This document shows positions 44,271 through 55,461 of a stretch of DNA of 64,000 nt, one piece after another (positions within the stretch are counted from its first letter, which is position 1; each line of letters opens with the position of its first letter). Location of the stretch: NCBI GenBank assembly GCA_013176395.1, contig JABMLP010000005.1, forward strand, positions 1,240,001 to 1,304,000, read 5' to 3'. Below the pieces are notes generated by a model. It was not told the origin of the DNA, ran no database searches, and saw only the letters and a list, made by a program, of their open reading frames with translations. The translations under genes and the position numbers were made by a program. The DNA is from Venturia oleaginea. Taxonomy: Eukaryota; Ascomycota; Dothideomycetes; Venturiales; Venturiaceae.

Positions 44271-46121
44271 ACGTATTCCACCATCGAGCGGGTCAACCCA
44301 TCGAGCGGGTCAAAAAGGCTTGGCACGACCAACTTATGTTACGACTCTTCAATTTAATCGCTATCAACAATAGATTCTAAGTCCGTCGTGCTGCTATCTG
44401 ATTCAGAAGATATCTTGATATCTTTTTTACAAGTTCGCGCATTATGCCCAGCTGCGCCGCAGTTCCTACAGCGCCGTTGAGTTGGTCGGGCTGTTTCTTG
44501 ACCACCACTACCACGAGCCTTCTTTGATCCCTGAGGCGCGACAGACGCCTCTGCAGCTACCTGCGCTGCTGCAGTCCCATACTCAATAGTACCACCTTGC
44601 TGGATCCACTTCCTTTTGCGCCATTTTCGGTTCGTTGTTACTGCTAATTGCTCTTCAAGCTCGCGGTTAAGCGCAACAAGCAGAGCGTTTTGGTGTAGCA
44701 TCAATTCAGCGCCCTTAACAAGCTGGGAAAAGCCTGCCTGCGCAGTAACTGGTGACCGAGTAAAAGACTCGCTTACGAGCTTGGATTGGGATCCAAATTC
44801 ATAAGTATTACTTGGAGTCTTGGACTGCCACGGCGTTTCTGGGAGATGGGTTTCTGGCGGGGTTCGTAGCCGTACTTCAAGGCGATCCAACACCACCTGC
44901 GCGTCGATAGGGACTAGCCCTACTGCCTCAAAAGCCTTTTGACAGTTCTCTTTCGTAAACACGTCGAAAAACGCGTCTTTGAAGGCAGGGAGAAAGCCTT
45001 CCTTGTTGATATGGTACACGCGTCGGCGTGCCAAGTCCCGGACGCGTTGGGAGTACTTGCGCTTCAACGGCGAGAAGCAGACCACGTCAAGGGGCTGGAG
45101 TATATGCGACGAGTGCGATGGCATGCAGAGGGTTATAATCTTGTTTTCGAGGCAGTAGTCCTTGAAATCCTGGCTGAGATGGCTCTCATGGCCGTCCAAA
45201 ATAAGCAGCCTGTATACCCCCACCTGCCGCGCCTTTGTATACGCGTTAAAGTGCTTCAACCACTCAAGACCAAGCGCGTTATTTGTCCAGCCGTTCTCAG
45301 AGACCGAGAGCTTCCAATTCCGTGGTATATCTGCCTCCTCATATCACGCAGAAATATGAACGCGTCCTTTGTAGATAATGAAGGGCGGGGTCGCATACCC
45401 AGCGGCGCAGATGCTCTGGATAACTGTAACCCACTCGCGATCGCCTGGCTGGATTAAATTAGGCCGTGTACGTCTTTCAGAAGCTGTGACGACCTTCATT
45501 GACCCAATAACGCCCATCTGGAAGCCAATCTCGTCAAAGTTGTGCGTATCCTCGTCGTGGATGCCGTACTTTGCCTTAGTGTCTGCAACGAGCTTGAACC
45601 ACGCGCCAATAATCTCTGGATCTTCCTGTAGTATCCTCTGCCTGTCCTTAGCTCGATTGAAGGCCATCTTGAGCTCATCTGAGCGCGTTATAAACCTCTC
45701 AGCCCAGTTTTTCCCTACTGGCTCTCCACCGCGTACACCTAGTAGTTTATCCGCCATATCTGCCACCTCACACAGCCGGGGCGCGAATCCTCGCGAATCG
45801 AGGTCGAGGATGTATTGGACAATTGTCTGCTCTTCAGTCGTAGTGAGCTTGTGTTGGGCGTTGCGAGTATCTAGGCGATACGTGATTCCGTTGTATCGGC
45901 TAGTCAATGTTGAAGGAGGTACATCAAACGCTTCAGCAGCGCGCCGGAGGCTTCGGAATTGGTGGGTGTTATAGGCAGAAAGGGCAAGCTGAATTCTGCC
46001 TTCTCTGTTGGATAATTGCGCATTTTGTTGTTGAGACATATCGTGTTAATGAGGGAGTTGGTCGTCTTGGCAGAAACTGACCAGCTCGGTGGGTTGACCA
46101 GCTCGGTGGTGGAACACGTTA
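44269..46121 (-). mobile_element. Pogo/Fot1-type DNA transposon, copy A
   Basis: Element 44271-46119 (1,849 bp) flanked by the TA target duplication (44269-44270, 46120-46121). The imperfect terminal inverted repeat begins ACGTATTCCACC on the left and ACGTGTTCCACC on the right. Next to it are two 17-bp direct units at each end: CCATCGAGCGGGTCAAC type at 44281-44313, and CCACCGAGCTGGTCAAC type on the right. One transposase gene on the minus strand, with a single nonsense codon. Confidence 0.95.
44354..46039 (-). pseudogene. DDE1 (pogo-type) transposase, copy A, one nonsense codon
   Basis: 562 codons in one frame, broken only by TGA at 45344-45346, where the related copy C has TGG. Order: N-terminal helix-turn-helix (residues ~10-60; QFRSLRRAAEAFDVPPSTLT); second HTH/CENP-B-like region (PRLCEVADMADKLLGVRGGE); DDE/DDD core with HNFDEIGFQ, LILDGHESH and PLDVVCFSPLK; C-terminal basic region; a CCHC knuckle CRNCGAAGHNARTC near the end. 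It encodes cut-and-paste transposition. The most intact of the four copies. Confidence 0.92.
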
Positions 46122-47522
46122 TACCAAGAATACAAATTTGTCTACCGAGTCTTGATCTATTATGCTGTGCTTACTGCTTCCGGTGAGATGATCACTCCTT
46201 ATCACGCCACCTTCGCATCACTTCTCATAATCCCAGGTCTCCTCTGGGTCGTTCATCAAGTGCAAGACTGCAAAGTTCACAGTTGCAAAAACATCGATGA
46301 CCTTCTTCATGAGAAGATGAGGATCTTTCAGGGTAGCTATTTGAAGATGGTGAACGCGTTCTACTCCTCTGTCACATCTCTCGCCAAGAACTTTGATGGT
46401 ACATGCATGGGGGACGATTCAGGGAGAACAATCATAGCGCTTCCGGAGCTAGATTGCAACAAACACAATCGGCGACGAACGCACTATGATACACACTCAA
46501 ATGATAGCGTCGTGCTTCGATATGTAGCATTATGAGCATCACACGGGGGCGAGAGCCAGACCACCTGTTTCCAGCTTGCACTCACGATAAATAGCCCTAG
46601 CCAGAAGCAAATCTGAAAATAAAATCGCAGATCATGGAGAGGGGTGATGATGGTGGTGAGAGCTTGAGGCCGCTGAGTGACTGGAGACCATTATTTGTGT
46701 TCGGGAAGCCGGAGGGTGATAGTAACGACGATTGACGAGCAAAGATGATCCATTGGACCATTCCATAGCGTGCTCCAGCTTCTTTTGCAATGAGAACACA
46801 TGCATAGAGATCAAATGACAAAGGGTGTAACACGACAATTTGGCAAATTCGCACACACGTACCTCCCCAAGGCTAGCTAAACCATAATGGGCTGGTTGCC
46901 GGTTGTTCCGAAAATGAATTACACCTGAATCTAGTCTGCCAAGAGACTCTTGAATGACCCTCTCATAAGCTTTTAGAACGATGCAGCTTCGAGATTCACA
47001 ATCTAAAATATTCACTCTGAATTTAGCAGCCTATAGAAATCATTTCCGATCAGGTTTGCATTCGGACCACGTTCCAATTGGATCAAAACTCCAGCCACGT
47101 TATCTTCAAAAAGGCGACAGTCGGTAGGACGTGTCCACCACCTCCGCAAGCTCACACCATGAAATACCCGGAGCCCGCGTGCCTTCGCAATTCCGATGAA
47201 GCGGAATCCAATGAGCATGTCAGTTGTCCCAAGCTTACAGCCAGAATTATGGGCTCACTGTGACTCTGTTATCTTCGTGGCGGGTTGTGAGATGTCCTCA
47301 CCAACTAAAGTCCAGCGAGGTCAGCAGCAGCACGGCTGGGTCGTCGCAAAGCGGACGTGAGATCCAAGTATGGATAGCCTGATGGGATGCTTATCATTGA
47401 CAAGCATCCTGCAAATTCTTGTTTAAGCTTCTGGAGAATTATTTAGGAGTGCCCGGTCCTTGGGTGTATTGCGTACCCACTACTCTCTGCTCTTTGACAG
47501 GTGCAGTTTGTTCAATTTCGCC
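46122..47522. other. Region without a defensible gene
   Basis: The plus frame 46152-46535 (TTG start) is open for 127 codons and the minus frames 46632-47218 are open for shorter stretches. None has recognisable domains, and the minus frame ends in a His-run (SSHHHHHPSP) more like translated repeat. Left unassigned. Confidence 0.4.
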
Positions 47523-49333
47523 ATGGATATCGATGAGAAGCAGGATCTTGAGGCTTCCAAGGGACCTATTGGCAATCATGCGTCTGAGACGAGCGTCGAT
47601 GCTGACGATGACTTTGTCGAAGAGACGTATGAGGTCAAACGCGCTAGAGAGCTTCAGGAAAACAATGGCTTCTTTCGAAAGTTGAAAGCTGGGGAGGAAT
47701 GGTTAGTCTGCGCGACACTTTGTACGGCTGCGATGTCACTGACGAAGCTGTCCTTAGGTTAGACGCAAAAATGGGAGTAGAATCCCAAGGGATTGATCGC
47801 GTGCACGAGGACAAAAAAGAGCCCCCTTCTATCTGGAATGTAAGGCTTGATGTGGTTAAACAGCATTGTTGACTTTGACTGACCAGAACACAGATCTTCT
47901 TCCTATGGTGCTCTCTCAACATTCATGTCGGTGTTGTGCCTCTGGGTATTTTGGGTCCTGAATTCGGCCTTTCTTTACGCCAGAGCGTTGCCGCAAGCGT
48001 GGTTGGAATACTACTGGGCTCGCTGTGCACTGCCTTTACCGGCACATTAGGACCAAAATTGGGTCTCCGCCAGATTGCTTGTTCGCGATACTCTTTCGGA
48101 TTTTGGGGAGCCAAGCTATGCAGTGCTTTGAATGTCATAATCGGTGGGGGATTTGCCGTGGTCAACTACGTTCGTATAGACGTATCTTTCTTACTCTGTT
48201 GAAGCTAATGGAATACCCAGGTTGTTGTTGGTCAGATTCTTAGTGCGGTGTCAAATTACAAGATGAGTATTACTGTGGGAATTGTCATCATCGCTATCCT
48301 GTAAGTTTCCTGAACCATTAAGTCTATAATAATAGAAGTAAGCTAACATATTAAACCCATTAGATCATATGTCATCTCTGTCTTCGGCTTCAAGTTCATT
48401 CATACTTTCGAGAAATATTCCTGGATCGGCACGTTCATCCTGATGATTGTTCTCGTTGCACAAGCCGCCCCACACGTTGATGCGGGCCTCCCTGGACGGG
48501 ACGGCTCTTCCGGTCTTGCCTTTGCCGGAAGCTTTTTGTCAATACTTGCCATCAACTTCTCCAATGCAAGTGGATGGTGCTCCATGGCAGCTGACTACTA
48601 TGTCCATTATCCAGCTACCACGCCCTGGTGGAAGACGTTCTTCTTGACTTTTTGGGGAATCGTGATCCCAACCACTTTCAGCGTTGTCATTGGAAATTGC
48701 CTTGGGAACGCTGCGCTGTCAGCAAATTATCCTCCATACGCTGATGCTTATGAGCATCATGGATTGGGAGGCTTGATCGCTACCATCTATCATCCAAGCG
48801 GCTGGTCGAAATTCTGCTTGGTCATCCTTACTTTCTCGGTTCTCGGCAACAACGTGGCGATCAACTATTCCAGCGGCCTCTCCATGCAATTGCTCGGGCA
48901 CTATTTTCACGCTATACCACGTCTATTCTGGTCCTTGATCTTCGTCATCATCGTTGCCGTCCTCGGCATCGCAGGCCAAGAACACCTGTCGCTTATCGTC
49001 TCAAACTTTGTATCCTTACTCGGATACTGGACGGTCTCATTTACCGTCATCCTCTTGATAGAAGACCAGTTCTTCCGCAAAAACAGTGGTTACAACCTTT
49101 CGGAATGGAATATGCCCGGTAAGTTGCCTTGGGGTTTGGCAGCTGTACTTGCTTTGCTTATCGGGTATCTGGCTGGTGGCTTGCCTGGCATGGCCCAAAC
49201 GTGGTATATAGGGCCCATTGCGAAGAAATTTGGACCGTTCGGTGGCGACGTGGGTATCTATCTATCGGCTGCCCTGACTCTGCTGGTGTATCCTGTGGCA
49301 AGGATTGTGGAGAAGAAGTATACTGGTCGATGA
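47523..49333 (+). CDS. Purine-cytosine permease (NCS1 family, Fcy2-like)
   Basis: Proton symporter for cytosine and purines in the plasma membrane. Exons: 47523-47701, 47758-47839, 47894-48169, 48221-48300, 48364-49333; 528 residues, matching the family length (yeast Fcy2 is 533). A hydrophilic acidic N-terminus (DEKQDLEASKG) precedes the transport domain. Recognisable NCS1 blocks: WCSLNIHVGVVPLGILGPEF, the first helix region; LGPKLGLRQIACSRYSFG; GWCSMAADYYVHYP; SVLGNNVAINYSSGLSMQLL; then QTWYIGPIAKKFGPFGGDVG near the C-terminus. About twelve hydrophobic segments are visible. All splice junctions keep frame; the third intron uses GTTCGT as donor. Substrate within the purine/cytosine range cannot be narrowed from the sequence. 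Confidence 0.93.
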
Positions 49334-50400
49334 TCCTGATCGTGCACGGCTGGTTCTTTTTGTGCGCCTTCGTGGCCACTTTGGCCAGAGTTGACAGGTA
49401 GATACACATCTCCAAAGGGGTAACATACCACGTATATAATCACCCTGGAACGCGCAGACTTTCGTAGACATTGAAGGATTTGATCCTAAGGATTTCCACA
49501 CGCGTTACTTGGAAGAAAGAAAAAATGGCAACTGTCAAACCTTGATCACCAACATCATGATCCGATCTTGGTGTCATAGTAGACCATGATTCTGGACTGG
49601 CCTGACAAATACCAGTTGATCGATATGTCACGTGCTGACAGAGTGAGAGACCGAGAGTTCCGGGATCGTCCATTTCTCCCCCAGCAACGGAAGACTTACG
49701 CGCATTGCTTTCACTTATCGATACTCGCGTGCGCGTTGGTCTCTCAACGCCTCACTGCCCCGAATTGAGAGCCAGACTTGCTACACGCCATGTCACTACT
49801 CGACACCTATCAAGCACGAACCGTGGTTGGATGCCCCTCACAACCTCATGCTTCTTTCTTGATTAGGAATTTAGTAAGCGCCTCATTGGAGCAACATATA
49901 AATGGCAACGTAGAGTCCATTCCTCTTTGTCTATAGCATCGCTGCTTCCACTCGTCCACGCTTCTCAGCGCTTTAACTGCCAATGTCCATACCCCTGAAA
50001 CTCGAGTCACGAGGCCTGTAAGGCTGAAGTTTGGGACGAGCTACTGACATAGTATTCCTCCAGACTTCATTACTATTCTATCAAGCACTAGCATTCGCCA
50101 TCCTTCAGTCTCTTATCTGAATTGCCTTTTGGCTTTTGTGACTGCTGTTGGTGGGTCCCTTTCTAGAATTTAAGTCTTTTGCTTTTCCCAATCATGCATT
50201 TCCACTTTATTTGTCTGCTTGTATACATTCCTTTGCTATTTTCTATTGATCTCCCGTCGACGAACAAGAATCGATTTGTGTATCGAGAGATACACCAATA
50301 TGACGGACGTCTAATACCTAGAGTGCATATTCTTCCTTAACGAGCGTGGTAGAGATTGACCGCTTTGCTGCTGTGCTCAGGCTCATACATTGCTCTAGCA
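49334..50400. other. Intergenic, GPCR promoter side
   Basis: No gene found. A short upstream frame (ATG at 50300, stop after four codons) precedes the GPCR start and could be a leader uORF. Confidence 0.45.
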
Positions 50401-51657
50401 ATGGTTGCTTCAGAAGAAGCTCTTATCGCCAAAGATTCGCCTGAACAGCAACGCCTGCTCCTTATCATCATTCTCACTGTTTCTATTCTCTCCACGCTTG
50501 GTGCATCATGGATGATCCTCAGTTTTGTTGTAAGTACTTCCGATGGCTAACCCTCTATACATCACTAATTTACCCAGCTGTTCAAATCAGCTAGATCTTT
50601 CCGGCATCATCTTATTCTGTAAGTTGACTTGTATCGTATGCTGTCTTGGAACCAAGCTTATTCCACTAGTGGTCTTGCCATATCCGATTTCTTGACGTCC
50701 ATCAACTTTATGTATTCGACTGCTGCACAAATTGCTGGACAGGTTTTGAAAGGTACTCGGTGTACTATCCATGGATTTCTTACCGAATGGTTTGTCATTC
50801 AAAGTATATCTTACATTTCCTTTACTTCCAGCGACTTATGCTAATGACAATGTAGCTGACTACTGGGTCCTCATGGTAGCTTTTTGTACCTTCTTCATGC
50901 TTGCCGACTTCAGAGCCCAGTCAGACTGGATTCAAGGCCACCGATGGGTGATATGGGGACTCCCGTGGGTACTTTCGGCTGTATGGGCCGTACTGGGGCT
51001 CGGCCTATTTGGCTACGGCAATATCGGTGCTTGTAAGTTTTGGTCCAAAATTGGTGATCCTTCCAGCTTATACGGATAGGGTGCTGGTTCACGAACGACA
51101 GGATACGCCTTCTGGTCAACTTCATACCTCGATGGATTATCATTGCGGCCATCTTGGTCCTTTATACACGATTATACTTCATCATCTACAGTGCACACGG
51201 ACGCTTTATCTCTATGGATGAGGAGGCCTCTGGGAGTAGCCACTCCGCGGCCAAGGTTAAAAAAGGCACAAAACCGGGACCGTCGGCGGAGCAAATCGAA
51301 CTCCAGGGTCAGCGACACGGAAGGATCGCCAAGGTATCGCATAAAAGGCCAGCTAAAACGCTGAAGAAGGTACGCACTCAAACTCCCCTTCGTCCTTCGT
51401 TTTTGCAATAGTCGTGCTGATACGTTTAGCTCGCATACCAGATGTTGACATACCCTTTAATTTTCATGCTCATTTGGATCATCCCAACCACTATCCGTAT
51501 CTACCAGGCCACCACTGGCAAACCTGCACCATATCCTATCGCCTCCGTCGACAAGGTGTGTGTCGTCATCCAGGGATTTGCTGATGCTGTCATCTATGGC
51601 TTCAATGAGGGGAGTCGGTCGGCGTGGAAGGATTTATTCTATTGTGGAAGACGATAA
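50401..51657 (+). CDS. cAMP-receptor-like seven-transmembrane GPCR
   Basis: Exons: 50401-50529, 50578-50618, 50670-50803, 50856-51032, 51080-51369, 51430-51657; 332 residues. Seven hydrophobic segments fit a receptor of the fungal/Dictyostelium cAMP-receptor-like class: LLLIIILTVSILSTLGASWM (TM1); LAISDFLTSINFMY (TM2); CTIHGFLTEWFVIQTDYWVL (TM3 with the conserved Cys); WVIWGLPWVLSAVWAVLGLG (TM4); WCWFTNDRIRLLVNFIPRW then ILVLYTRLYFII (TM5); LTYPLIFMLIWIIPTTIRIY (TM6); VCVVIQGFADAVIYGFNEGS (TM7). A Lys/Ser-rich third cytoplasmic loop lies between TM5 and TM6. It probably signals through a heterotrimeric G protein to sense nutrients or an unknown ligand. Each intron is 46-60 nt, and all joins restore conserved blocks. 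The cytoplasmic tail is very short. Confidence 0.9.
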
Positions 51658-52091
51658 CAGCTTGAAGATGCCAACGATCATAACACCATATTTTTCTTTC
51701 TTGTGCACGCTCATGGATCTCCTCGTCTCGCCGGCCCACGAACAGCATCCCGCGAATATTCTCATGTTTCGTTGCAGTCAATCGTTGTTATTCCATCACT
51801 CTTTCCGATTTACTTTCCTGGCCGCTCATTCCGTACCTCAATGAACTGAACACGGTTCTAATTCTTTAAAATCCATTCTTTCTCACTTCTTCATCCTCTT
51901 CGACATTGGTTGGCCATTGCCAGGATTGGTAATTGCACTGCACAGCAGATGTCTAACAATGTTGACGATTTCGACAATAGTAGACAAAAGTGGCAATACA
52001 ACCTTACAAGTGGTACACACTAGATTGCAGATGGATAATCTAAAAACAGAGTAAGCATACTGGCTTCATCAATTCAGCGTTATTCGGGGTA
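51658..52091. other. Intergenic
   Basis: Nothing recognised between the GPCR stop and transposon B. Confidence 0.6.
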
Positions 52092-52173
52092 TAACATATT
52101 CCACCACCGAGCCGGCCAAACCGCCGAGCCGGCCACTTTTCCTTGGCATAGCCCTTATCCTCTTTAACACGTA

Positions 52174-53658
52174 ATGTCTCAACAACGCAACGCGATAGCC
52201 GTTCAAGAAGTTAGAATTGATCTCGCTCTTCAGGCTTATATCTATGGCCAATTTCAAAGCCTACGGCGCGCTGCTACAGCCTTTAATGTTAAACACCAAA
52301 GGCTCTCTGATCGGCTCCGCGGAATCACCTCTCGATCTCAAACTCGCCCAAACTCTCATAAGCTCACTACGATAGAAGAGCAAACGATTATCCGATATAT
52401 CCTCGATCTCGATTCGCGAGGATTAGCACCCCTGCTGTGTGAGGTGGCAGATATGGCGGATAAACTACTGGGTATACGCGGTGGAGAGCCAGTAGGCAAA
52501 AACTGGGCTGAGAGATTCGTAACGCGCTCAGATGAGCTCAAAATAGCCTTCAACCGAGCCAAGGATAGGCAGAGGATACTACAGGAAGACCCAGAGATTA
52601 TCGGCGCGTGGTTCAAGCTCGTTGCAGACACTAAGGCAAAGTACGACGTCCACGATGAGGACACGCACAACTTTGACGAGATTGGCTTCCAGATGGGTGT
52701 TATTGGGTTAATGAAGGTCGTCACAGCCTCCGAGAGACGTACAAGGCCTGAACTCATCCAGCCGGACGATCGCGAATGGGTTACGGTTATTCAGAGCATC
52801 TGCGCAGCTGGGTACGCGACCCCGCCATTCATTATCTATGAAGGACGCGTTCACATCCCTGCGTGGTATGAGGAGGCAGATACACCACGGAATTGGAAGC
52901 TCTCAGTCTCTGAGAACGGCTGGACAAACAACGCGCTTGGTCTTGAGTGGTTGAAGCATTTTGACGCTTATACAAAGGCGCGGCAGGTGGGGGGGGTAAC
53001 AGGCTGCTTATCTTGGACGGCCATGAGAGCCATTTCAGCCAGGATTTCAAGGACTACTGCCTCGAAAATAAGATTCTAACCCTCTGCATGCCATCGTACT
53101 CGTCGCATATACTCCAACCCGCGTAGGTAGTGTTGGATCGCCTTGAAGTACGGCTACGTACCCCGCCAGAACCCCGTCTCCTAGGAACGCCATGGCAGTC
53201 AAAGACTACAAGCAATACTCATGAATTTGGATTCCAATCCAAGCTGGTAAGCGACTCTTTTACTCGGTCACCAGTTACTGCTCAGGCAGGCTTTCCACAG
53301 CTTGTTAAAGGCGCTGAATTGATGCTGCACCAGAACGCCCTACTTGTTGCACGATGAAGAGCAATTGGCAGTAATGACGAAGCGAAAATCGCGTAAAAGA
53401 AAGCGGATCCAGCAAGGTGGTACTATGGAGTATGGGACTGCAGCAGCGCGGGTAGCTGCTGAGGCGTCTGTCGAGCCTTAGGGATCAAAGAAGGCTCGTG
53501 GTAGTGGTTGTCAAGAAATAGCCCGACCAACTCAACGGCGCTGTAGGAACTGCGGCGCAGCTGGGCATAATGCGCGAACTTGTAAAAAAGATATCGAGAT
53601 GTCATCTGAATCAGATTGCAGCACGACGGACTTAGAATCTATTGTTAATAGCGATTAA
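52174..53658 (+). pseudogene. DDE1 (pogo-type) transposase, copy B, degenerate
   Basis: The open frame 52174-53079 (301 codons) holds the HTH region (QFQSLRRAATAFNVKHQRLS), CENP-B-like block and first catalytic Asp. At a G8 run (52989-52996) the frame shifts, so the second catalytic block (LILDGHESH) lies in another frame. A deletion near 53118-53127 removes the third Asp region (PLDVVCFSPLK in copy A). Downstream, the basic segment and CCHC knuckle (CRNCGAAGHNARTC) survive with further stops, including TAG in place of CAG. Clearly non-autonomous. Confidence 0.9.
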
Positions 53659-53713
53659 ATTGAAGAGTCGTAACATCAGTTGGTCGTGCCAAGGAAAGGT
53701 GGCCGGCTCGGTG

Positions 53714-55130
53714 CGCAGGGTTCCTCAAATCTGACTGCGCAGGGCGCTCGGACCCACCATCCCATCTCAATTTCCACGTATACACCAACTTATCACTCAA
53801 TTTACCACCACCATGGCGCCTAGAACACCCAAAAGAAAGACTGCAAGGCGAGAATATGACACCACGAAGAGAATGCGATTTTTTTAGGCCTGGGATTGCA
53901 AGAATGAGGCCGACGGCGTCGGTACAATCGCATACCTCCCTGAAATCAATATACCAACTTCTACCGCACGTAGTTGGCTTAAACTACGAGAACTTATTGG
54001 TGATGCAGCATTCAGATCACAGAGAAAGAGCAGTTGCATCATAGGGCGGCCTACCAAAGTATCTGCTTCAGATTTTACCCGCCTTACGAACCAAGATGAC
54101 CCCATACACGAAAAAGGCTGGCAGGAACAAGCCAATTCCTGCCCCGGCAAGCCTTCCGCAAAGACGTTACAGCGTCACGTATACAATGCAGGGGCTAGGC
54201 GATCCAAGAAGCGTTATCAGAAGCAGATATCCCAGGCAAATCGGCCAAAGAGGGTTGAATACGGTGAAGAACATGAGAAAAAGACCATACTAGGCTTCTG
54301 GAGTTGGATTTGGTTCATAGATGAAGCCCATTTTCAGTCCAAAGAACTCGCCAATGCACCTGAATATGAGCTACGCTTTCTAGGGCAAGAGAGAGGCGTC
54401 AATGAGGAGCTAGAAGGCGTTTTGGATGTTACTATTCACGTCGCCGGCGGCATCTCATACAACAAGAAAGGAAACCTCATATTCTACAAGGATCCGGCTG
54501 AGCCATCAGAGAAGGTCCGTAGGCAAGTCAAGCAGCCTAAAGAACTCAAATACGAGCTGGATTCAGTGTACCAAGCCCGGCTGAAGGTCTGGCAAGACCT
54601 TAAGGCAAAGGAGGACGAAACACCAAAAGGAAACTGCATAACACAGGTTTTCTACGCCAAAAAGATACTGCCGCAACACATTGAAGCTATTCAGGCCTTG
54701 GAGAAGCGTCACCAGCGCAAATACTGGCTTCAAGAGGATGGTGGTCCTTCTCACGGAATCAAGTCACCTAACAGTGACCCTGCAGTCATAAAAAGAGAAG
54801 CAGACCTTCTGTTACTTATTCACCCTCCTCAATCATATGATCTCAATCCCATTGAGTCTTGTTGGAACATCATTAAGTCCAGATTAGCTGGCAGGAGGTG
54901 GTCGTCGGTGGCTCATTTCAAGGCTGAAGTCCAGGCAGAATGGGACAAGATAACGCTCACAATGATACGGAAAAGGATCAGAGAGATGCCAGAGAGATGT
55001 AAGATGATTCAGCAAAAACCAGAGATCCATTGCAAGTCAAACGTGTGGTAAATAGCATAATACATTCAAGTTCAAAAGATGGGATGGTGGGTCCGAGCGC
55101 CCTGCGCAGTCAGACTTGAGGAACCCTGTG
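53714..55130 (+). mobile_element. DDE_3 (Tc1/mariner-like) transposon nested in copy B
   Basis: Inverted repeats about 50 bp long begin CAGGGTTCCTCAAATCTGAC at 53716 and end at 55128. The right end's complement differs from the left at one of the first 20 bases. The insertion sits within the right terminal region of transposon B. Flanks read CGGTG-CG at left and TG-GTGGTGG at right: a 3-bp GTG duplication fits if the element ends are CGCAGGG/CCCTGTG, and no TA duplication is seen. Confidence 0.88.
53813..55051 (+). pseudogene. DDE_3 transposase with one premature stop
   Basis: 413 codons from ATG 53813 in a single frame, broken only by TAG at 53885-53887 just after a T7 run (codons CGA TTT TTT TAG). 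After it: a helix-turn-helix-like region (INIPTSTARSWLKLRELIG); the first catalytic Asp in WFIDEAHFQS; the second in WLQEDGGPSHG; Glu in the LNPIESCWNIIKSRLAGRRW block. This is the D-D-E pattern of Tc1/mariner-type (pfam DDE_3) transposases. If the T7 tract were one codon change away from sense it would be whole. Confidence 0.88.
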
Positions 55131-55146
55131 GTGGTGGAATACGTTA

Positions 55147-55461
55147 GTCATCAAAAGTAATTTTTAATCTTACGATATTGGTAAACTTGCAACAATTTGA
55201 AAATTACAAGAAACTCGTCAATACACTGTTGGTGACGCGAGAATAACAAATCCACCGTGGCAGCCTAAATCTGTTGAGGTTGAGACGGGAGCCGAATGAG
55301 GAAGTATGTGCGCTGCCAAGCTGACCATCGCAACTTCCTTCCGTTGGCTGATGTTGTGCAACTTATTCTCTCCATAATTCCTCTTCTATCAACTCCTCAT
55401 CGGCTTCGGTGATTTGCTGTCGCCAGGCTGCCGATAGGTTCCAAGCGAATCCCGAAAGATC
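55147..55461. other. Short spacer
   Basis: Nothing recognised between transposon B and the HET pseudogene. Confidence 0.6.

Larger units (their letters stand above)
52092..55146 (+). mobile_element. Pogo/Fot1-type DNA transposon, copy B, with a nested element
   Basis: Ends at 52094 (ACATATTCCACC) and 55144 (complement ACGTATTCCACC), flanked by TA (52092-52093 and 55145-55146). Two 17-bp units on the left are CCACCGAGCCGGCCAAA and CCGCCGAGCCGGCCACT. On the right, the inner unit GTGGCCGGCTCGGTG is separated from the terminal GTGGTGGAATACGT by the DDE_3 element at 53714-55130. The transposase gene is heavily damaged. Confidence 0.93.

Noticed and set aside
45344..45974. Plus-strand open frames inside transposons (also 61948-62466 and the 52356-52757 minus frame)
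   Set aside because: They are the antisense of the conserved transposase core and recur in each copy for that reason.
46632..47015. Minus-strand 127-codon frame ending in a His run
   Set aside because: No domain; the His-rich end is translated low-complexity CAT/GATGG sequence.
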